Shown: positions 53,534 to 62,649, numbered from the stretch's first letter. The stretch: DNA of 64,000 nucleotides from Thiobacillus sp. (GCA_024235835.1 JACKLQ010000002.1:558001-622000); one strand, 5' to 3'. The notes: generated by a model from the sequence alone, not told the origin. Numbers and translations are program-made.

Positions 53534-54256
53534 CTACAACAGGGCTTCCAGGCGGCTGGCCAAGTGCTCGCCGGCTTGTTCCGGCGAAATGCCGGCGCCC
53601 CGGTCCCTGAGCTGTGTGACCGCCATGCCGGCATAGCCGCAGGGGTTGATGGCCCGGAAGGGGGCCAGGTCCATGTCCACGTTGAGGGCCAGGCCGTGGT
53701 AGGTACAGCCGCCTTTCACCCGCAGGCCCAGGGCGGCGATCTTGGCGCCGTCCACATAGATGCCGGGCGCGCCGGCCAGGCGTTCGCCCCGGATGCCCTG
53801 CTCCTCCAGCAGGTCGATGACGGCCTGTTCCATGCGCTGCACCAGCTCTTTCACGCCGTAGCCCCGGCGCTTCAGGTCCAGCAGCAGGTAGATCACCACC
53901 TGGCCGGGGCCGTGGTAGGTGACCTGGCCGCCCCGGTCGATGGGCACTACCGGGATGCCGCCAAGAAACTCGCTGGGCCGCCCCCGGAGTCGTCCCTCTT
54001 CTTCCTTGTCCCTCAAGGGGGGCATGGGGGCGGCAGAGGTCTCTTGGAGCAGGTGTTCCCGTTTGCCGGCCTGGCCCAGGGTGAAGACGGGGGGATGTTC
54101 CAGCAGCCAGAGTTCGTCCGGGGTGGCCGGCGTGCGGGCGGCGGTGAACGCCTGCATGGCCTGGAGGGTGGGCGTGTACTCCACCCGGCCCAGGCGGCGG
54201 ATGATCAACGATTGCGCGGCCAATTTGTTGGAGGAACCGGCCGTGTTCCCCGGCAC
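53534..54256 (-). CDS. lipB: Octanoyl-[ACP]:protein N-octanoyltransferase LipB, with an unusual internal insertion
   Basis: 240 residues from GTG 54256; the true start could be a TTG a few codons on, since the family N-terminus is closer to LIIRRLGRVEYTPT. Active-site features are present: RGGQVTYHGPGQ (107-118), Lys172 in GAKIAALGLRV and Cys206 in INPCGYAG. Normally HLL is followed within a few residues by IPVV-IDRGGQ; here about 27 extra residues (72-99, including PPLRDKEEEGRL) are inserted in frame. The DNA there has G- and C-runs like the hoxF-hoxU repeat, so a repeat-derived insertion is likely. It transfers octanoyl groups for lipoate synthesis. Confidence 0.9.
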   Translation of the reverse strand: MPGNTAGSSNKLAAQSLIIRRLGRVEYTPTLQAMQAFTAARTPATPDELWLLEHPPVFTLGQAGKREHLLQETSAAPMPPLRDKEEEGRLRGRPSEFLGGIPVVPIDRGGQVTYHGPGQVVIYLLLDLKRRGYGVKELVQRMEQAVIDLLEEQGIRGERLAGAPGIYVDGAKIAALGLRVKGGCTYHGLALNVDMDLAPFRAINPCGYAGMAVTQLRDRGAGISPEQAGEHLASRLEALL

Positions 54257-54264
54257 GCTTCAGC

Positions 54265-54322
54265 CCGGCGCAAGCCGGGGTCCAGGAAACTCCCTGGATA
54301 CCGGCTTGCGCCGGTATGACAG
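54265..54322. repeat. REP-like palindrome between ybeD and lipB
   Basis: Arms 54265-54285 and 54294-54314 (CCGGCGCAAGCCGGGGTCCAG versus its near-complement) with an eight-base loop, then TATGACAG. It has the same design as the repeat inside dacB and overlaps neither gene. It may reduce readthrough from ybeD into lipB on the minus strand. Confidence 0.75.
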
Positions 54323-54332
54323 GCATGGGCAT

Positions 54333-54608
54333 TCAAAGCACCACCTTCACCTGGGGGTGGCCGGTGAGCTCCCGGTACAGATCGTCCAACTGCTGCTTGG
54401 AGGTGGCGCGGACGGTACAGGTGACGGAGACGTACTTGCCGCCGCTGGAGGCCCGCATCTCCACGGTCTCGGCCAGGAAGTCCGGGGCGTGGCGCAGGAC
54501 GATGTCCACCATGACCTGGGTGAAGTCATCCGTGCGGTTGCCCATGATCTTGATTGGGAAGTCGCAGGGGAACTCCAGCAGGTTGTCTTCGTTACCTTGC
54601 TCGCTCAT
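54333..54608 (-). CDS. ybeD: YbeD/DUF493 family protein
   Basis: 91 residues. LLEFPCDFPIKIMGNR start, DIVLRHAPDF and SSGGKYVSVTCTVRATSKQQLDDLYRELT are standard for DUF493, a small ACT-like fold protein. In E. coli it lies beside lipB and dacA, as here. It overlaps the dat gene by four bases. Function unresolved; a regulatory role in lipoate metabolism has been suggested from context only. Confidence 0.92.
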   Translation of the reverse strand: MSEQGNEDNLLEFPCDFPIKIMGNRTDDFTQVMVDIVLRHAPDFLAETVEMRASSGGKYVSVTCTVRATSKQQLDDLYRELTGHPQVKVVL

Positions 54609-55480
54609 GGCTTGCCGCCCCGCATGACGGTGCGCTTGTATTCCTGGTAGGCATTCAGCATGCGCTTGAATATGGGGCCGGGATGCCCCGCATCAACTCC
54701 ATTGCCAACCGGGCGGCCATCCAGTCTGGTCACTGCCAGCACTTCCTTGGTGGAGGAGGTGATCCAAATCTCGTCGGCGCTGCGCAGCTCCGCCTCGCTC
54801 ACGGGGCGCACCGCGTGGGCCATGCCGTGGTTCCTGGCCAGTTCCAGCACCACCTCGTAGGTGATGCCCGGCAGCATGAGGTTCGTTTCCGGCGGCGTCA
54901 GGATGACGCCCTCCTTGACGATGAAGGCGCTGCTGGCGGAGCCCTCGGTGAGCCAGCCGTCCCGCAGCAGCAAGGTTTCGGCGCAGTCCGCGTCCACGGA
55001 AAGCTGGCGCAGCAGCACGTTGGCCAGCAGGGAGGTGGCCTTCAGGTCGCAGCGCAGCCAGCGGTTGTCCTGGGCGGTGATGGCGGCCACGCCGTGCTCG
55101 ATGTAATCCGGCGGCGGCGGCTTCAAGGCCATGGGCATGAGGAACACGGTGGGCCGCACCTGTTCGGGGAAGGGATGGTCCCGGCCGGGACCGGCACCCC
55201 GGGTGACCTGGAGATAGAGCCCGATGTCTTCCCAGGGGGCCTTTTCGATCATGGCCTGGATGATCTGCCCCCACGCTGAATCGGCATGGGGGTTTTCCAG
55301 GCGGATGCCTTCCAGGCTCTGGTCCAGGCGCCGCAGGTGATCCGCCAGGCGGAAAGGCTGGCGGTCGTAGACGGGAATGACCTCGTACACCCCGTCACCG
55401 AACAGGAAGCCCCGGTCCAGCACGGAAATGCGGGCTTCCTCCAGGGGGAGGAATTCGCCGTTCAGGTAGATGGTGGGCAT
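54605..55480 (-). CDS. dat: D-amino-acid transaminase (class IV PLP aminotransferase)
   Basis: 291 residues. Fold-type IV landmarks: LDRGFLFGDGVYEVIPVY, RLADHLRRL, YLQVTRGAG, the PLP lysine in DLKATSLLANVL and EGSASSAFIVKEGVILTPP with LPGITYEVVLELA. D-alanine aminotransferases feed D-Ala and D-Glu into peptidoglycan, matching the neighbouring wall genes. A branched-chain aminotransferase is an alternative, but the DAAT-like size and context favour the first. Its TGA overlaps the ybeD ATG. Confidence 0.85.
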   Translation of the reverse strand: MPTIYLNGEFLPLEEARISVLDRGFLFGDGVYEVIPVYDRQPFRLADHLRRLDQSLEGIRLENPHADSAWGQIIQAMIEKAPWEDIGLYLQVTRGAGPGRDHPFPEQVRPTVFLMPMALKPPPPDYIEHGVAAITAQDNRWLRCDLKATSLLANVLLRQLSVDADCAETLLLRDGWLTEGSASSAFIVKEGVILTPPETNLMLPGITYEVVLELARNHGMAHAVRPVSEAELRSADEIWITSSTKEVLAVTRLDGRPVGNGVDAGHPGPIFKRMLNAYQEYKRTVMRGGKP

Positions 55481-55482
55481 GA

Positions 55483-55560
55483 AGCAGTCGGCAGTTTGCA
55501 GGAATCAGCAGGCAGTCAAGGCTATCGGTATTGCTGCCAACTGCATACTGCCGACTTGCT
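55483..55560. repeat. Intergenic inverted repeat (AGTCGGCAGT words)
   Basis: Left arm 55483-55501 (AGCAGTCGGCAGTTTGCAG) and right arm 55537-55560 are inverted, imperfect copies around a spacer with two further CAG-rich words. It occupies almost all of the 86 bases between dat and dacA. Another instance of the word-like intergenic palindromes of this genome. Confidence 0.6.
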
Positions 55561-55566
55561 GCTTGT

Positions 55567-56712
55567 CTATTTGAACATCAGCAGCAGGTTGTCCCATCCC
55601 CGGCCCAGGATGCCGGCCACGGGCACGTCGTGGAGGGCGCGCAGGGGGTAGTCCCCCACCAGTTCGCCGTCCACCGTCAGGCGCAGGGAGCCCACCTTGG
55701 CGCCGCGGTTCACGGGGGCCAGCATGGGCTGTTGGGTCACCACCTTGGCGTCGATGCGGCCGGCGGTGCCCCGGGGCACGGTGACGTAGAGGTCCTGGGT
55801 GAAACCCGCCTGCAGGTTGTTGGCGGAACCCTTGTAGATGCGAAGGGTGGAGACGGCCTTGTTGGCGGGATACAGCTTCACGGTCTCGAAGAACTGGAAG
55901 CCGTAGTTCAGCAGCTTCTGGCTTTCCATGGCCCGGGCGCCGTCGGAGCTGGTGCCCAGCACCACGGAAAGCAGACGGCGACGGTCCCGCTGGCCCGAGG
56001 CGATGAGGCAGTAACCGGCGCTTTCCGTGTGGCCCGTCTTCACGCCGTCCACGCTGGGGTCCATGTACAGGAGGCGGTTGCGGTTGGGCTGGCGGATGCC
56101 GTTGTAGGTGAAGTCCCGCTCGGCATAGAGCTTGTAATGCTCCGGGTAGGTGTTGATCAGGGCCGTGCTCAGCCGCGCCAGATCCCGGGCGGTGGTGTAG
56201 TGCTGGGCGTCGGGCAGGCCGGTGGAATTCACGTAGCGGGTGCCGGTCATGCCCAGGCGCTTGGCCATCTGGTTCATCATGGAGGCGAAGCCCTCCTCGG
56301 AGCCGGCGATGGCCTCCGCCAGGACGATGCAGGCATCGTTGCCGGACTGGATGATCATGCCCCTGAGCAGGTCTTCCACCTTGGCGGGCTTGGTGGGCTC
56401 CAGGAACATGCGGGAGCCTTCCGCGCGCCAGGCCTTCTCGGACACCGGCAGGGTCTGGTCCATCTTGAGGCGACCTTCCTTGATGGCGGAGAAGGCCAGG
56501 TAGGCGGTCATGAGCTTGGTGAGGGAGGCAGGCTCCACCCGGGTGTCCGCGTCCTTTTCCGCCAGGGGCAGGCCGCTGGCGGTGTCCACCAGCAGCCAGG
56601 CCTTGGCATTCAGCTGCGGCGCGGGGGGAATGGGCAGTGCGGCCTGGGCGGCCGGGGCTAGGAGGGTAAGCGCGAAGACGAAGACGGAGGACAGCTTGGT
56701 GAACAAATTCAT
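55567..56712 (-). CDS. dacA: D-alanyl-D-alanine carboxypeptidase (PBP5/6 family)
   Basis: 381 residues from ATG 56712; a TTG six bases earlier is less likely. Signal peptide (LSSVFVFALTLLAPAAQA). S11 peptidase motifs: PASLTKLM with the catalytic Ser, SGNDA and VKTGHTESAGYC. The C-terminal third forms the PBP5 stem domain and ends in an amphipathic anchor (GRGWDNLLLMFK). It removes the terminal D-Ala from stem peptides. Gene order rlpA-dacA-dat-ybeD-lipB is conserved in Betaproteobacteria. Confidence 0.94.
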   Translation of the reverse strand: MNLFTKLSSVFVFALTLLAPAAQAALPIPPAPQLNAKAWLLVDTASGLPLAEKDADTRVEPASLTKLMTAYLAFSAIKEGRLKMDQTLPVSEKAWRAEGSRMFLEPTKPAKVEDLLRGMIIQSGNDACIVLAEAIAGSEEGFASMMNQMAKRLGMTGTRYVNSTGLPDAQHYTTARDLARLSTALINTYPEHYKLYAERDFTYNGIRQPNRNRLLYMDPSVDGVKTGHTESAGYCLIASGQRDRRRLLSVVLGTSSDGARAMESQKLLNYGFQFFETVKLYPANKAVSTLRIYKGSANNLQAGFTQDLYVTVPRGTAGRIDAKVVTQQPMLAPVNRGAKVGSLRLTVDGELVGDYPLRALHDVPVAGILGRGWDNLLLMFK

Positions 56713-56816
56713 GGGCAAAACGGTTTCCTGCTTAAACGGGCTCTTGCGGATTGTAAAAAAGACGTCTGCCGGCCCGAAGCCGGCATGGCGTCCGCGGGCA
56801 GGACCGGAACTGAGCC

Positions 56817-58067
56817 CTAGCGCGCGACCTGATAGGGCTTGATGCCGAAGTCCTGCTGGTAGGCCAGGCTGAGCCGCGCGGCGGCGGCGGGCGTGGCGAA
56901 GGGACCGGCCTGTACCTTGTACAGGTTGCCAGTCTGGACTTGGGCCAGGCCAGGAAGTTCCGTGCCGAACCGGGCCTTGATGCGCTGGCCCAGGGCCTCC
57001 GCGGCGGCGGGGGAGGAGACTGCGGCCAGTTGCAGGTACAGGCCCGAGCCCGAGGTGGCCGTGACAGCGGCTTCCGTGCTGGCGGGGCGTTCGCTCACTA
57101 CCTTGAAGGCCTTGAGGCCCATCTCATCCCGCAGCTGGGCGGCAGCCCGGTCCGCCTCTTCTGGCGTGGCGAAGGGACCGGCCTGAACCTTGTACAGGCC
57201 GTCGATGGCGATGCGCAGCACCCCGGGAAAGTCCCGGGACAGGCGGGCGGTGATCTTGTCCAGCAGGTCGTTGGCCCGGGCCTGGCTGGAGAAGGCCCCC
57301 AGCTGCAGGTAATAGCTCACTGCGGGCTTGGCGGCTTCCATGGCCGGGACCGCCACCGTGGGTTCGGCCGGCTGGGGCTTGACCTCAGGTGCGGCCGCGG
57401 CGGCCAGGGTGACGGGCTGGGTGGTGGGCTCCACCACGTCCTCTGCCGCCTGGGCGGCGAAGGAGCTGGGGGCCGTCTCGGGCAGTACCGCTTCCACGGT
57501 GACAGGCGTGACCCCCTTCAGCACATCCAGCTTGTAGGCGGCAGTGTAGGACAGGTCGATGAGCCGGTTATCGTGGAACGGGCCCCGGTCGTTGATGCGT
57601 ACCACCACGCTCTTGCCATTCTCTGCGTTGGTGACCCGGACGTAGCTGGGAATGGGCAGGGTGGGATGGGCGGCGGTCATGGCATACATGTCATAGGGCT
57701 CGCCCGAGGACGTGGGCTTGCCGTGGAACTTGCGACCGTACCAGGAGGCCTTGCCGTCCTGCCTGTAGCCCGCGTTGGAGGTCATGGGCGTGTAGCTCTT
57801 GCCCAGCACCCTGTAGGGGTTGTTGGCAAAGGCATGCAGGGGTTCGTCCCTGGGCACCGCGTCGGGAACGGCATCCAGGTTGTCAGGCGTGCTCAGGCCC
57901 GGGCCGTCATCCTTGTAGTAGCCGCCGCCCTTGTAGGGGGGGGTGACACTGGCGGATTTGGTGCTGGGCTTGCCGGGAACCTGGGCGGTGGGCGGTGTGC
58001 TGCTGCAACCTGCCAGGTAGGCGCTGACGGCAAGGGCCAGAAGGGGGAGGTGGGAGCGGAACGTCAT
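56817..58067 (-). CDS. rlpA: Septal-ring lytic transglycosylase RlpA with two SPOR domains
   Basis: 416 residues from ATG 58067; earlier codons only extend into non-signal sequence. Lipobox LAGC at about residue 21. The double-psi beta-barrel (ASWYGRKFHGKPTSSGEPYDMYAMTAAH, VVVRINDRGPF, IDLSYTAA) carries the transglycosylase fold. Two SPOR repeats follow (YYLQLGAFSSQARA through YKVQAGPFATPEEADRAA, and LYLQLAAVSSPAAA through YKVQAGPFATPAAAARLS). Two SPOR copies are more than the single one of E. coli. It separates daughter cells by cutting peptide-free glycan strands. Confidence 0.9.
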   Translation of the reverse strand: MTFRSHLPLLALAVSAYLAGCSSTPPTAQVPGKPSTKSASVTPPYKGGGYYKDDGPGLSTPDNLDAVPDAVPRDEPLHAFANNPYRVLGKSYTPMTSNAGYRQDGKASWYGRKFHGKPTSSGEPYDMYAMTAAHPTLPIPSYVRVTNAENGKSVVVRINDRGPFHDNRLIDLSYTAAYKLDVLKGVTPVTVEAVLPETAPSSFAAQAAEDVVEPTTQPVTLAAAAAPEVKPQPAEPTVAVPAMEAAKPAVSYYLQLGAFSSQARANDLLDKITARLSRDFPGVLRIAIDGLYKVQAGPFATPEEADRAAAQLRDEMGLKAFKVVSERPASTEAAVTATSGSGLYLQLAAVSSPAAAEALGQRIKARFGTELPGLAQVQTGNLYKVQAGPFATPAAAARLSLAYQQDFGIKPYQVAR

Positions 58068-58129
58068 CGCAGATAGGCGGCCGGGGCCGGCCAATCGTTA
58101 CAAGATGCTCCAAGTCTAGCGCGTATCCA

Positions 58130-59227
58130 CTATGTTTTTACAAGTTTTTTATGGGTCGCCAGGCTCATCAGGATGCCAAAACCTGTCAACACCGTGAGCA
58201 TGGACGTGCCACCGTAGCTCACCAGGGGCAGGGGCACGCCCACCACGGGCAGGATGCCGGACACCATGCCCATGTTGACGAAGGCGTAGGTGAAGAAGGT
58301 CAGCACGATGGAACTGGCCAGCAGGCGGCCGAAAAGGGACGGGGCGCTGGCGGCCAGCCAAAGACCCCGGCCGATGATGGCACCGTAAAGCAGCAGCAGG
58401 AACAGATTCCCCACCAGGCCGAATTCCTCGGAAAAGACCGCAAAGATGAAGTCCGTGCTGCGTTCCGGCAGGAAGTCCAGATGGGTCTGGGTGCCCCCCA
58501 TCCAGCCCTTGCCCGCCATGCCGCCGGAACCCACGGCGATGGTGGACTGGATGATGTGGTAGCCCGCCCCCAGGGGGTCTGAGGTGGGATCGACGAGGGT
58601 GAGCACCCGCTGGCGCTGGTAGTCGTGCAACAGGTAGTTCCAGGCCAGGGGCAGGGCGGCGGTGACGGCCACGGCGCTCCCCGCCAGCACTTTCCAGGAC
58701 AGGCCCGCCAGATAAAGCACGTAGAACCCGGAGGCGGTGATCAGCAGGGAGGTGCCCAGGTCCGGCTGCTTGGCGATGAACCCCACGGGCAGCAGCAACA
58801 GGATGCCCGCGACGACGAAGTCCCTGCTGCCCAGGGTGGCTTGCTTGTAATGGAAATACCAGGCCAGCATCATGGGGGCCGCCAGGCGTATGAGCTCGGA
58901 GGGCTGGATGCGTGTCAGCCCCAGGTCGAGCCAGCGGCGGGAGCCGTTCACCACCACGCCGAACAGGGCCACCCCCAGGAGCAGGAGGACACCCAGCACA
59001 TAGGCCGGTACGGCAAACTGCATGAGGCGCTGGGGCGGGATATGGGATACCAGGAACATGGCCCCCAGGGCGATGCCCAGGTTGGTCAAATGGGCCAGGA
59101 TCTTGTCGCTGCTCCCGCCCGAGGCGCTGAACACCGTGGCCGTGCTCAACAGCAGCAGGATGGCCAGGAGTCCCAGGAGGGGGGCGTCCAGGTGGGCGAA
59201 TAGGCGCTTGAGCAGGCGGGCGATCAT
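58130..59227 (-). CDS. rodA: Rod-shape peptidoglycan polymerase RodA (SEDS family)
   Basis: 365 residues with about ten membrane helices. SEDS blocks: RRWLDLGLTRIQPSELIRLAAPMMLAWY, KQPDLGTSLLITASGFYVLY, DPLGAGYHIIQSTIAVGSGGMAGKGWMGGTQTHLDFLPERSTDFIFAV, and GVPLPLVSYGGTSML. It polymerises lipid II with PBP2. The ATG overlaps the mrdA stop by four bases. The minus-strand stop is followed by the rlpA start after about 60 bases. Confidence 0.95.
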   Translation of the reverse strand: MIARLLKRLFAHLDAPLLGLLAILLLLSTATVFSASGGSSDKILAHLTNLGIALGAMFLVSHIPPQRLMQFAVPAYVLGVLLLLGVALFGVVVNGSRRWLDLGLTRIQPSELIRLAAPMMLAWYFHYKQATLGSRDFVVAGILLLLPVGFIAKQPDLGTSLLITASGFYVLYLAGLSWKVLAGSAVAVTAALPLAWNYLLHDYQRQRVLTLVDPTSDPLGAGYHIIQSTIAVGSGGMAGKGWMGGTQTHLDFLPERSTDFIFAVFSEEFGLVGNLFLLLLYGAIIGRGLWLAASAPSLFGRLLASSIVLTFFTYAFVNMGMVSGILPVVGVPLPLVSYGGTSMLTVLTGFGILMSLATHKKLVKT

Positions 59228-61179
59228 TGCGGGGTCTCCACGGGGGGGGCATCCCCGGCGCTATCCACGGCGGGGCTGCTGTCTTCCAGTTCTTCCTCGC
59301 CGGCCGCGATTTCCTCGACCACGGCCACGGTGGGAAGCTTGCCCAGCAGCCAGTAGTCCATGACCTTGCGGGCGATGGGGGCGGCGGTGGAGCCGCCATG
59401 GCCACCGTTCTCCACCATCACCGCCAGGGCGATCTTGGGATTGTCGGCGGGGGCATAGGCGATGAACAGGGCGTGATCCCGGTGATGGGCGGCGGTACGG
59501 TGCTCGTCGTAGCGGGCGCCCTGCTTGATGCTCTTCACCTGGGCCGTGCCGGTCTTGCCGGCGATGAGATAGGGCGCGCCGGCGCCGGCCCCGGCCGCCG
59601 TGCCGCCGGGCAGCATTACATCGATCATGGCTTCCCGCACCAGTTGCAGGTTGCGCGCCTTCAGGGGAATCCTGCCCATCACCTGGGGCGCGGCCTGGGT
59701 GACCCTGCCGCTTAGGGGGTCCTGCCACGCCCGGATCAACTGGGGCTTGTACATGACTCCTTCGTTGGCCAGGGCCATGGTGGCCACCGCCAGTTGCATG
59801 GGGCTGGTGAGCATGTAGCCCTGGCCGATGCCGGCGATGACCGTCTCTCCTGGCCACCAGGGCTGCTTGAAGCGGCGCTGCTTCCATTCGGGCGTGGGCA
59901 GCAGGCCGGAGAGCTCGCCATCCAGGTCCACCCCGCTTTTCTGGCCGAAGCCGAACTGTCCCAGGAAGCCGGCCATGCGCTGGATACCCATTTCCCGGGC
60001 CAGGCCGTAGTAATAGGTGTCGCAGGACACGGTGATGGACTTCTTCAGGTCCACGGTGCCATGGCCCTCCTTCTTCCAGTCCCGGTAGCGGTGGCTGCTG
60101 CCGGGGAGGGTGAAATAGCCCGGGTCGGAGATGGTGTCCCCCGGCTGGCGCACGCCCAGTTCCATGCCCGCCAGGCCCATGAAGGGCTTGATGGTAGATC
60201 CCGGCGGATAGATGCCCCGCAGGGCCCGGTTGATGAGGGGGCGCTCGAAGGCATCGTTCAGTTCTTTCCAGGTGGCCACGTCGATGCCGTCGATGAAGAG
60301 GTTGGGGTCGAAGCCGGGCTTGGACACCAGGGCCAGCACGCCGCCGTTGCGGGGGTCCAGGGCCACCATGGCGCCCCGGTAATCGCCGAATACGGCTTCC
60401 GCCACCTGCTGCAGGCGGGAATCCAGGTGCAGCCAGAGATTGTGGCCGGAGACCGGCGCGGTGCGGGACAGGATGCGCACGGCGCGGCCGCTGGAGTCCG
60501 TCTCCACCTTCTCGATGCCGGTGCGGCCGTGGAGCCATTTCTCGTAGCTGGCCTCGATGCCCAGCTTGCCGATGTGGTCGCTGCCCTTGTAGTTGGCGGC
60601 AACGCCTTCCACCTCGAGCTGGTCCTGGTCCCGCTGGCCGATGCGGCCGATGTAGCCCACCACGTGGGCGAAGCTTTCGCCGAAGGGGTACTGGCGGAAC
60701 AGCCGTGCTTTCACCTCCACGCCGGGGAAGCGGTAGCGGTTCACGGCGAAGCGGGCCGCTTCCTCCTCAGACAACTGATTGCGCAGGGGGATGCTCTCGA
60801 AATTCTTGCTTTCCGCCAGCATCTTCTTGAAGCGTTTGCGGTCCCCGGTGTCGACGCTGACGATCTGGCCCAACTGGTCGATGAGCTCGTCCAGCTTGCC
60901 AGCCTTGGAGGGGGTGATCTCCAGGGTATAGGCGGAGTAGTTGTGGGCCAGCACCGTGCCCATGCGATCGTAAAGCACGCCACGGGACGGGGGGGCCGGC
61001 ACCAGGGCGATACGGTTGCTCTCGGCCAGGGCGTGGTAGCGGTCGTACTGGACCACTTGCAGCCAGACGAAGCGCCCGAACAGGCCAAGGAGCATCAGCA
61101 AAACCGCCACGCCGGCGATCTCCATGCGGCGGCGATAACGCTGGAACTCCTCCTCCGGGTTGATCAGGCGGGGGCGCAT
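59224..61179 (-). CDS. mrdA: Penicillin-binding protein 2 (rod-shape transpeptidase)
   Basis: 651 residues. One N-terminal membrane helix (IAGVAVLLMLLGLFGRFVWL), a PBP dimerisation domain and the transpeptidase with catalytic Ser in YPPGSTIKPF, S-C-D in SVTVSCDTYYYGLA-like ITVSCDTYYYG, and KTGTAQV. The tail after residue 610 is acidic and rich in Glu/Ala, unlike E. coli. Partner of RodA in elongation. Only three bases separate it from mreD. Confidence 0.95.
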   Translation of the reverse strand: MRPRLINPEEEFQRYRRRMEIAGVAVLLMLLGLFGRFVWLQVVQYDRYHALAESNRIALVPAPPSRGVLYDRMGTVLAHNYSAYTLEITPSKAGKLDELIDQLGQIVSVDTGDRKRFKKMLAESKNFESIPLRNQLSEEEAARFAVNRYRFPGVEVKARLFRQYPFGESFAHVVGYIGRIGQRDQDQLEVEGVAANYKGSDHIGKLGIEASYEKWLHGRTGIEKVETDSSGRAVRILSRTAPVSGHNLWLHLDSRLQQVAEAVFGDYRGAMVALDPRNGGVLALVSKPGFDPNLFIDGIDVATWKELNDAFERPLINRALRGIYPPGSTIKPFMGLAGMELGVRQPGDTISDPGYFTLPGSSHRYRDWKKEGHGTVDLKKSITVSCDTYYYGLAREMGIQRMAGFLGQFGFGQKSGVDLDGELSGLLPTPEWKQRRFKQPWWPGETVIAGIGQGYMLTSPMQLAVATMALANEGVMYKPQLIRAWQDPLSGRVTQAAPQVMGRIPLKARNLQLVREAMIDVMLPGGTAAGAGAGAPYLIAGKTGTAQVKSIKQGARYDEHRTAAHHRDHALFIAYAPADNPKIALAVMVENGGHGGSTAAPIARKVMDYWLLGKLPTVAVVEEIAAGEEELEDSSPAVDSAGDAPPVETPQ

Positions 61180-61182
61180 GCC

Positions 61183-61728
61183 TTATTCGGTGTCGGCTTG
61201 CAAGGGCCTTCCGGTCAGCCGGTCCAGCAGCCAGGCCATGGGGGTCCACAACAGCGCGGCCACCACCCCTCCCGCCAGCCAGCGCCAGTCGGCATCGCCG
61301 TGGCCGAACAGGAGGCCCAGGGCGATGACCAGGGCTTCCTTGCCCAGCAACAGGGGGGCCAGCTGCAGGTTCTGCCGCGGAGCATCGAAGTTTTCCAGGC
61401 GACGCTGCAGCATCAGCACCACGAAGGCGGCAGTGCAGTAAGCCAGGGCGTTCAGGCCCATATGCAGGCCTCGCACCACGTCCATGACGATGCCCAGGAT
61501 GAAGGCCATGCCCAGGCCGGCCAGGCGGGGCATGCGGATGTTCCAGTAGAGCAGGACCATGAAGGCGAAGTCCGGTATCAGCCAACGCACGCTGTCGGGC
61601 CAGGGGGACAGGTTGAGGGCCAGGCCCAGGGCCAACAGGCCGAGGACCTTGGTTCGGTTGGGCGGAACGATCAGTTCCGCGCCCTTGGGCAGGAAGGATT
61701 TGTCCAATTTGGCTGGGCGGCTGATCAT
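61183..61728 (-). CDS. mreD: Rod shape-determining membrane protein MreD
   Basis: 181 residues from ATG 61728, overlapping mreC by four bases. Five to six predicted membrane helices (LGLLALGLALNLSPW, FAFMVLLYWNI, LAGLGMAFILGIVMDVV, ALAYCTAAFVVLML, ALVIALGLLFGHG). The cytoplasmic start IVPPNRTKVLGLL fits MreD. It links MreC to the Rod complex. Confidence 0.92.
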   Translation of the reverse strand: MISRPAKLDKSFLPKGAELIVPPNRTKVLGLLALGLALNLSPWPDSVRWLIPDFAFMVLLYWNIRMPRLAGLGMAFILGIVMDVVRGLHMGLNALAYCTAAFVVLMLQRRLENFDAPRQNLQLAPLLLGKEALVIALGLLFGHGDADWRWLAGGVVAALLWTPMAWLLDRLTGRPLQADTE

Positions 61729-62636
61729 GGCTTGCGTGGGGCTTGGGCAGGTCTGGCGCCGTCGGTGGCGGCTTTCGATGCCGGTGTGGCCGGCGCGGTC
61801 GGGGCCTGGAGCTGGAGCACCGTCACGTGTCGGTAGCGGCCCACGCCACCGATGGGGCGGCACAGGGCCTTGGCAAAGGGCGTGTGCCGTGGCGGCTCCG
61901 TCTTCACCACCTGGGCCACGGGGATACCGGCGGGATAGACGCCGTCGATGCCGGAAGTGTAAAGCCAGTCCCCTTCTTTCACGTCGGCGTGCATGTCCAG
62001 GAAGCGCACCTCCAGCAGGTTGTCCGCGCCGGAGCCGGAGACGATGAGGCGCAGGCCGTTGCGCAGGTTCTGCACAGGCGCCCCCTGGTCCCGGTCCGTC
62101 AGCAGGGAGACCTCGGCGCTGTAGGGAAACACCCGGGTCACCTGGCCCACCAGGCCTGCCCCGTCGATGACCGGACGCCCCGGGGTCAGGCCGTGGGCCT
62201 CGCCCTTGTTGATGATGACCTTGCGGGAAAAGGGGTCTCCCGCCACCTCCACGATCTCCGCCGCCACCGTGTTCACGCCGGGATGGTCCGGCAGGGATAG
62301 CAGGCTGCGCAGGTGGCTGTTCTCGGCAACCAGGGCCAGCCGGTCCTGCTGCAGGATCAACAGCCGTTCCCGTTCCCGTTGTAGGCGCAGGTTCTCTGCA
62401 TGGAGTTCCCCATGGGTGACGAAAAAGCTGCCCGCTTCCCGGGTCCAGTTCCAGGGCATGGCCAAGCCCATGCGCACGGGATGGAGCAGGGCGTTAAGAC
62501 CGTTGCGCACCTCGTGCAGGGCGGCATAGCGCGTGTCGATGGCGGCGATGATGAGGCTGACCAGCACATAGAGCCCGAAACGGGCGGGCAGGCCCATCTC
62601 CCTTACGAAGAGGGGGGCCTGGGGCGCGCGGGACAT
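61725..62636 (-). CDS. mreC: Rod shape-determining protein MreC
   Basis: 303 residues. A membrane helix near 20-37, a coiled coil (ENLRLQRERERLLILQQDRLALVAENSHLRSLL) and two beta-rich domains (VIINKGEAHGLTPGRPVIDGAGLVGQVTRV, LLTDRDQGAPVQNLRNG, VKEGDWLYTSGIDGVYPAGIPVAQV). The C-terminal 30 residues are a Pro/Ala-rich tail. It connects cytoplasmic MreB to the periplasmic synthases. Confidence 0.94.
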   Translation of the reverse strand: MSRAPQAPLFVREMGLPARFGLYVLVSLIIAAIDTRYAALHEVRNGLNALLHPVRMGLAMPWNWTREAGSFFVTHGELHAENLRLQRERERLLILQQDRLALVAENSHLRSLLSLPDHPGVNTVAAEIVEVAGDPFSRKVIINKGEAHGLTPGRPVIDGAGLVGQVTRVFPYSAEVSLLTDRDQGAPVQNLRNGLRLIVSGSGADNLLEVRFLDMHADVKEGDWLYTSGIDGVYPAGIPVAQVVKTEPPRHTPFAKALCRPIGGVGRYRHVTVLQLQAPTAPATPASKAATDGARPAQAPRKP

Positions 62637-62649
62637 TGAGCGGTGAAGG

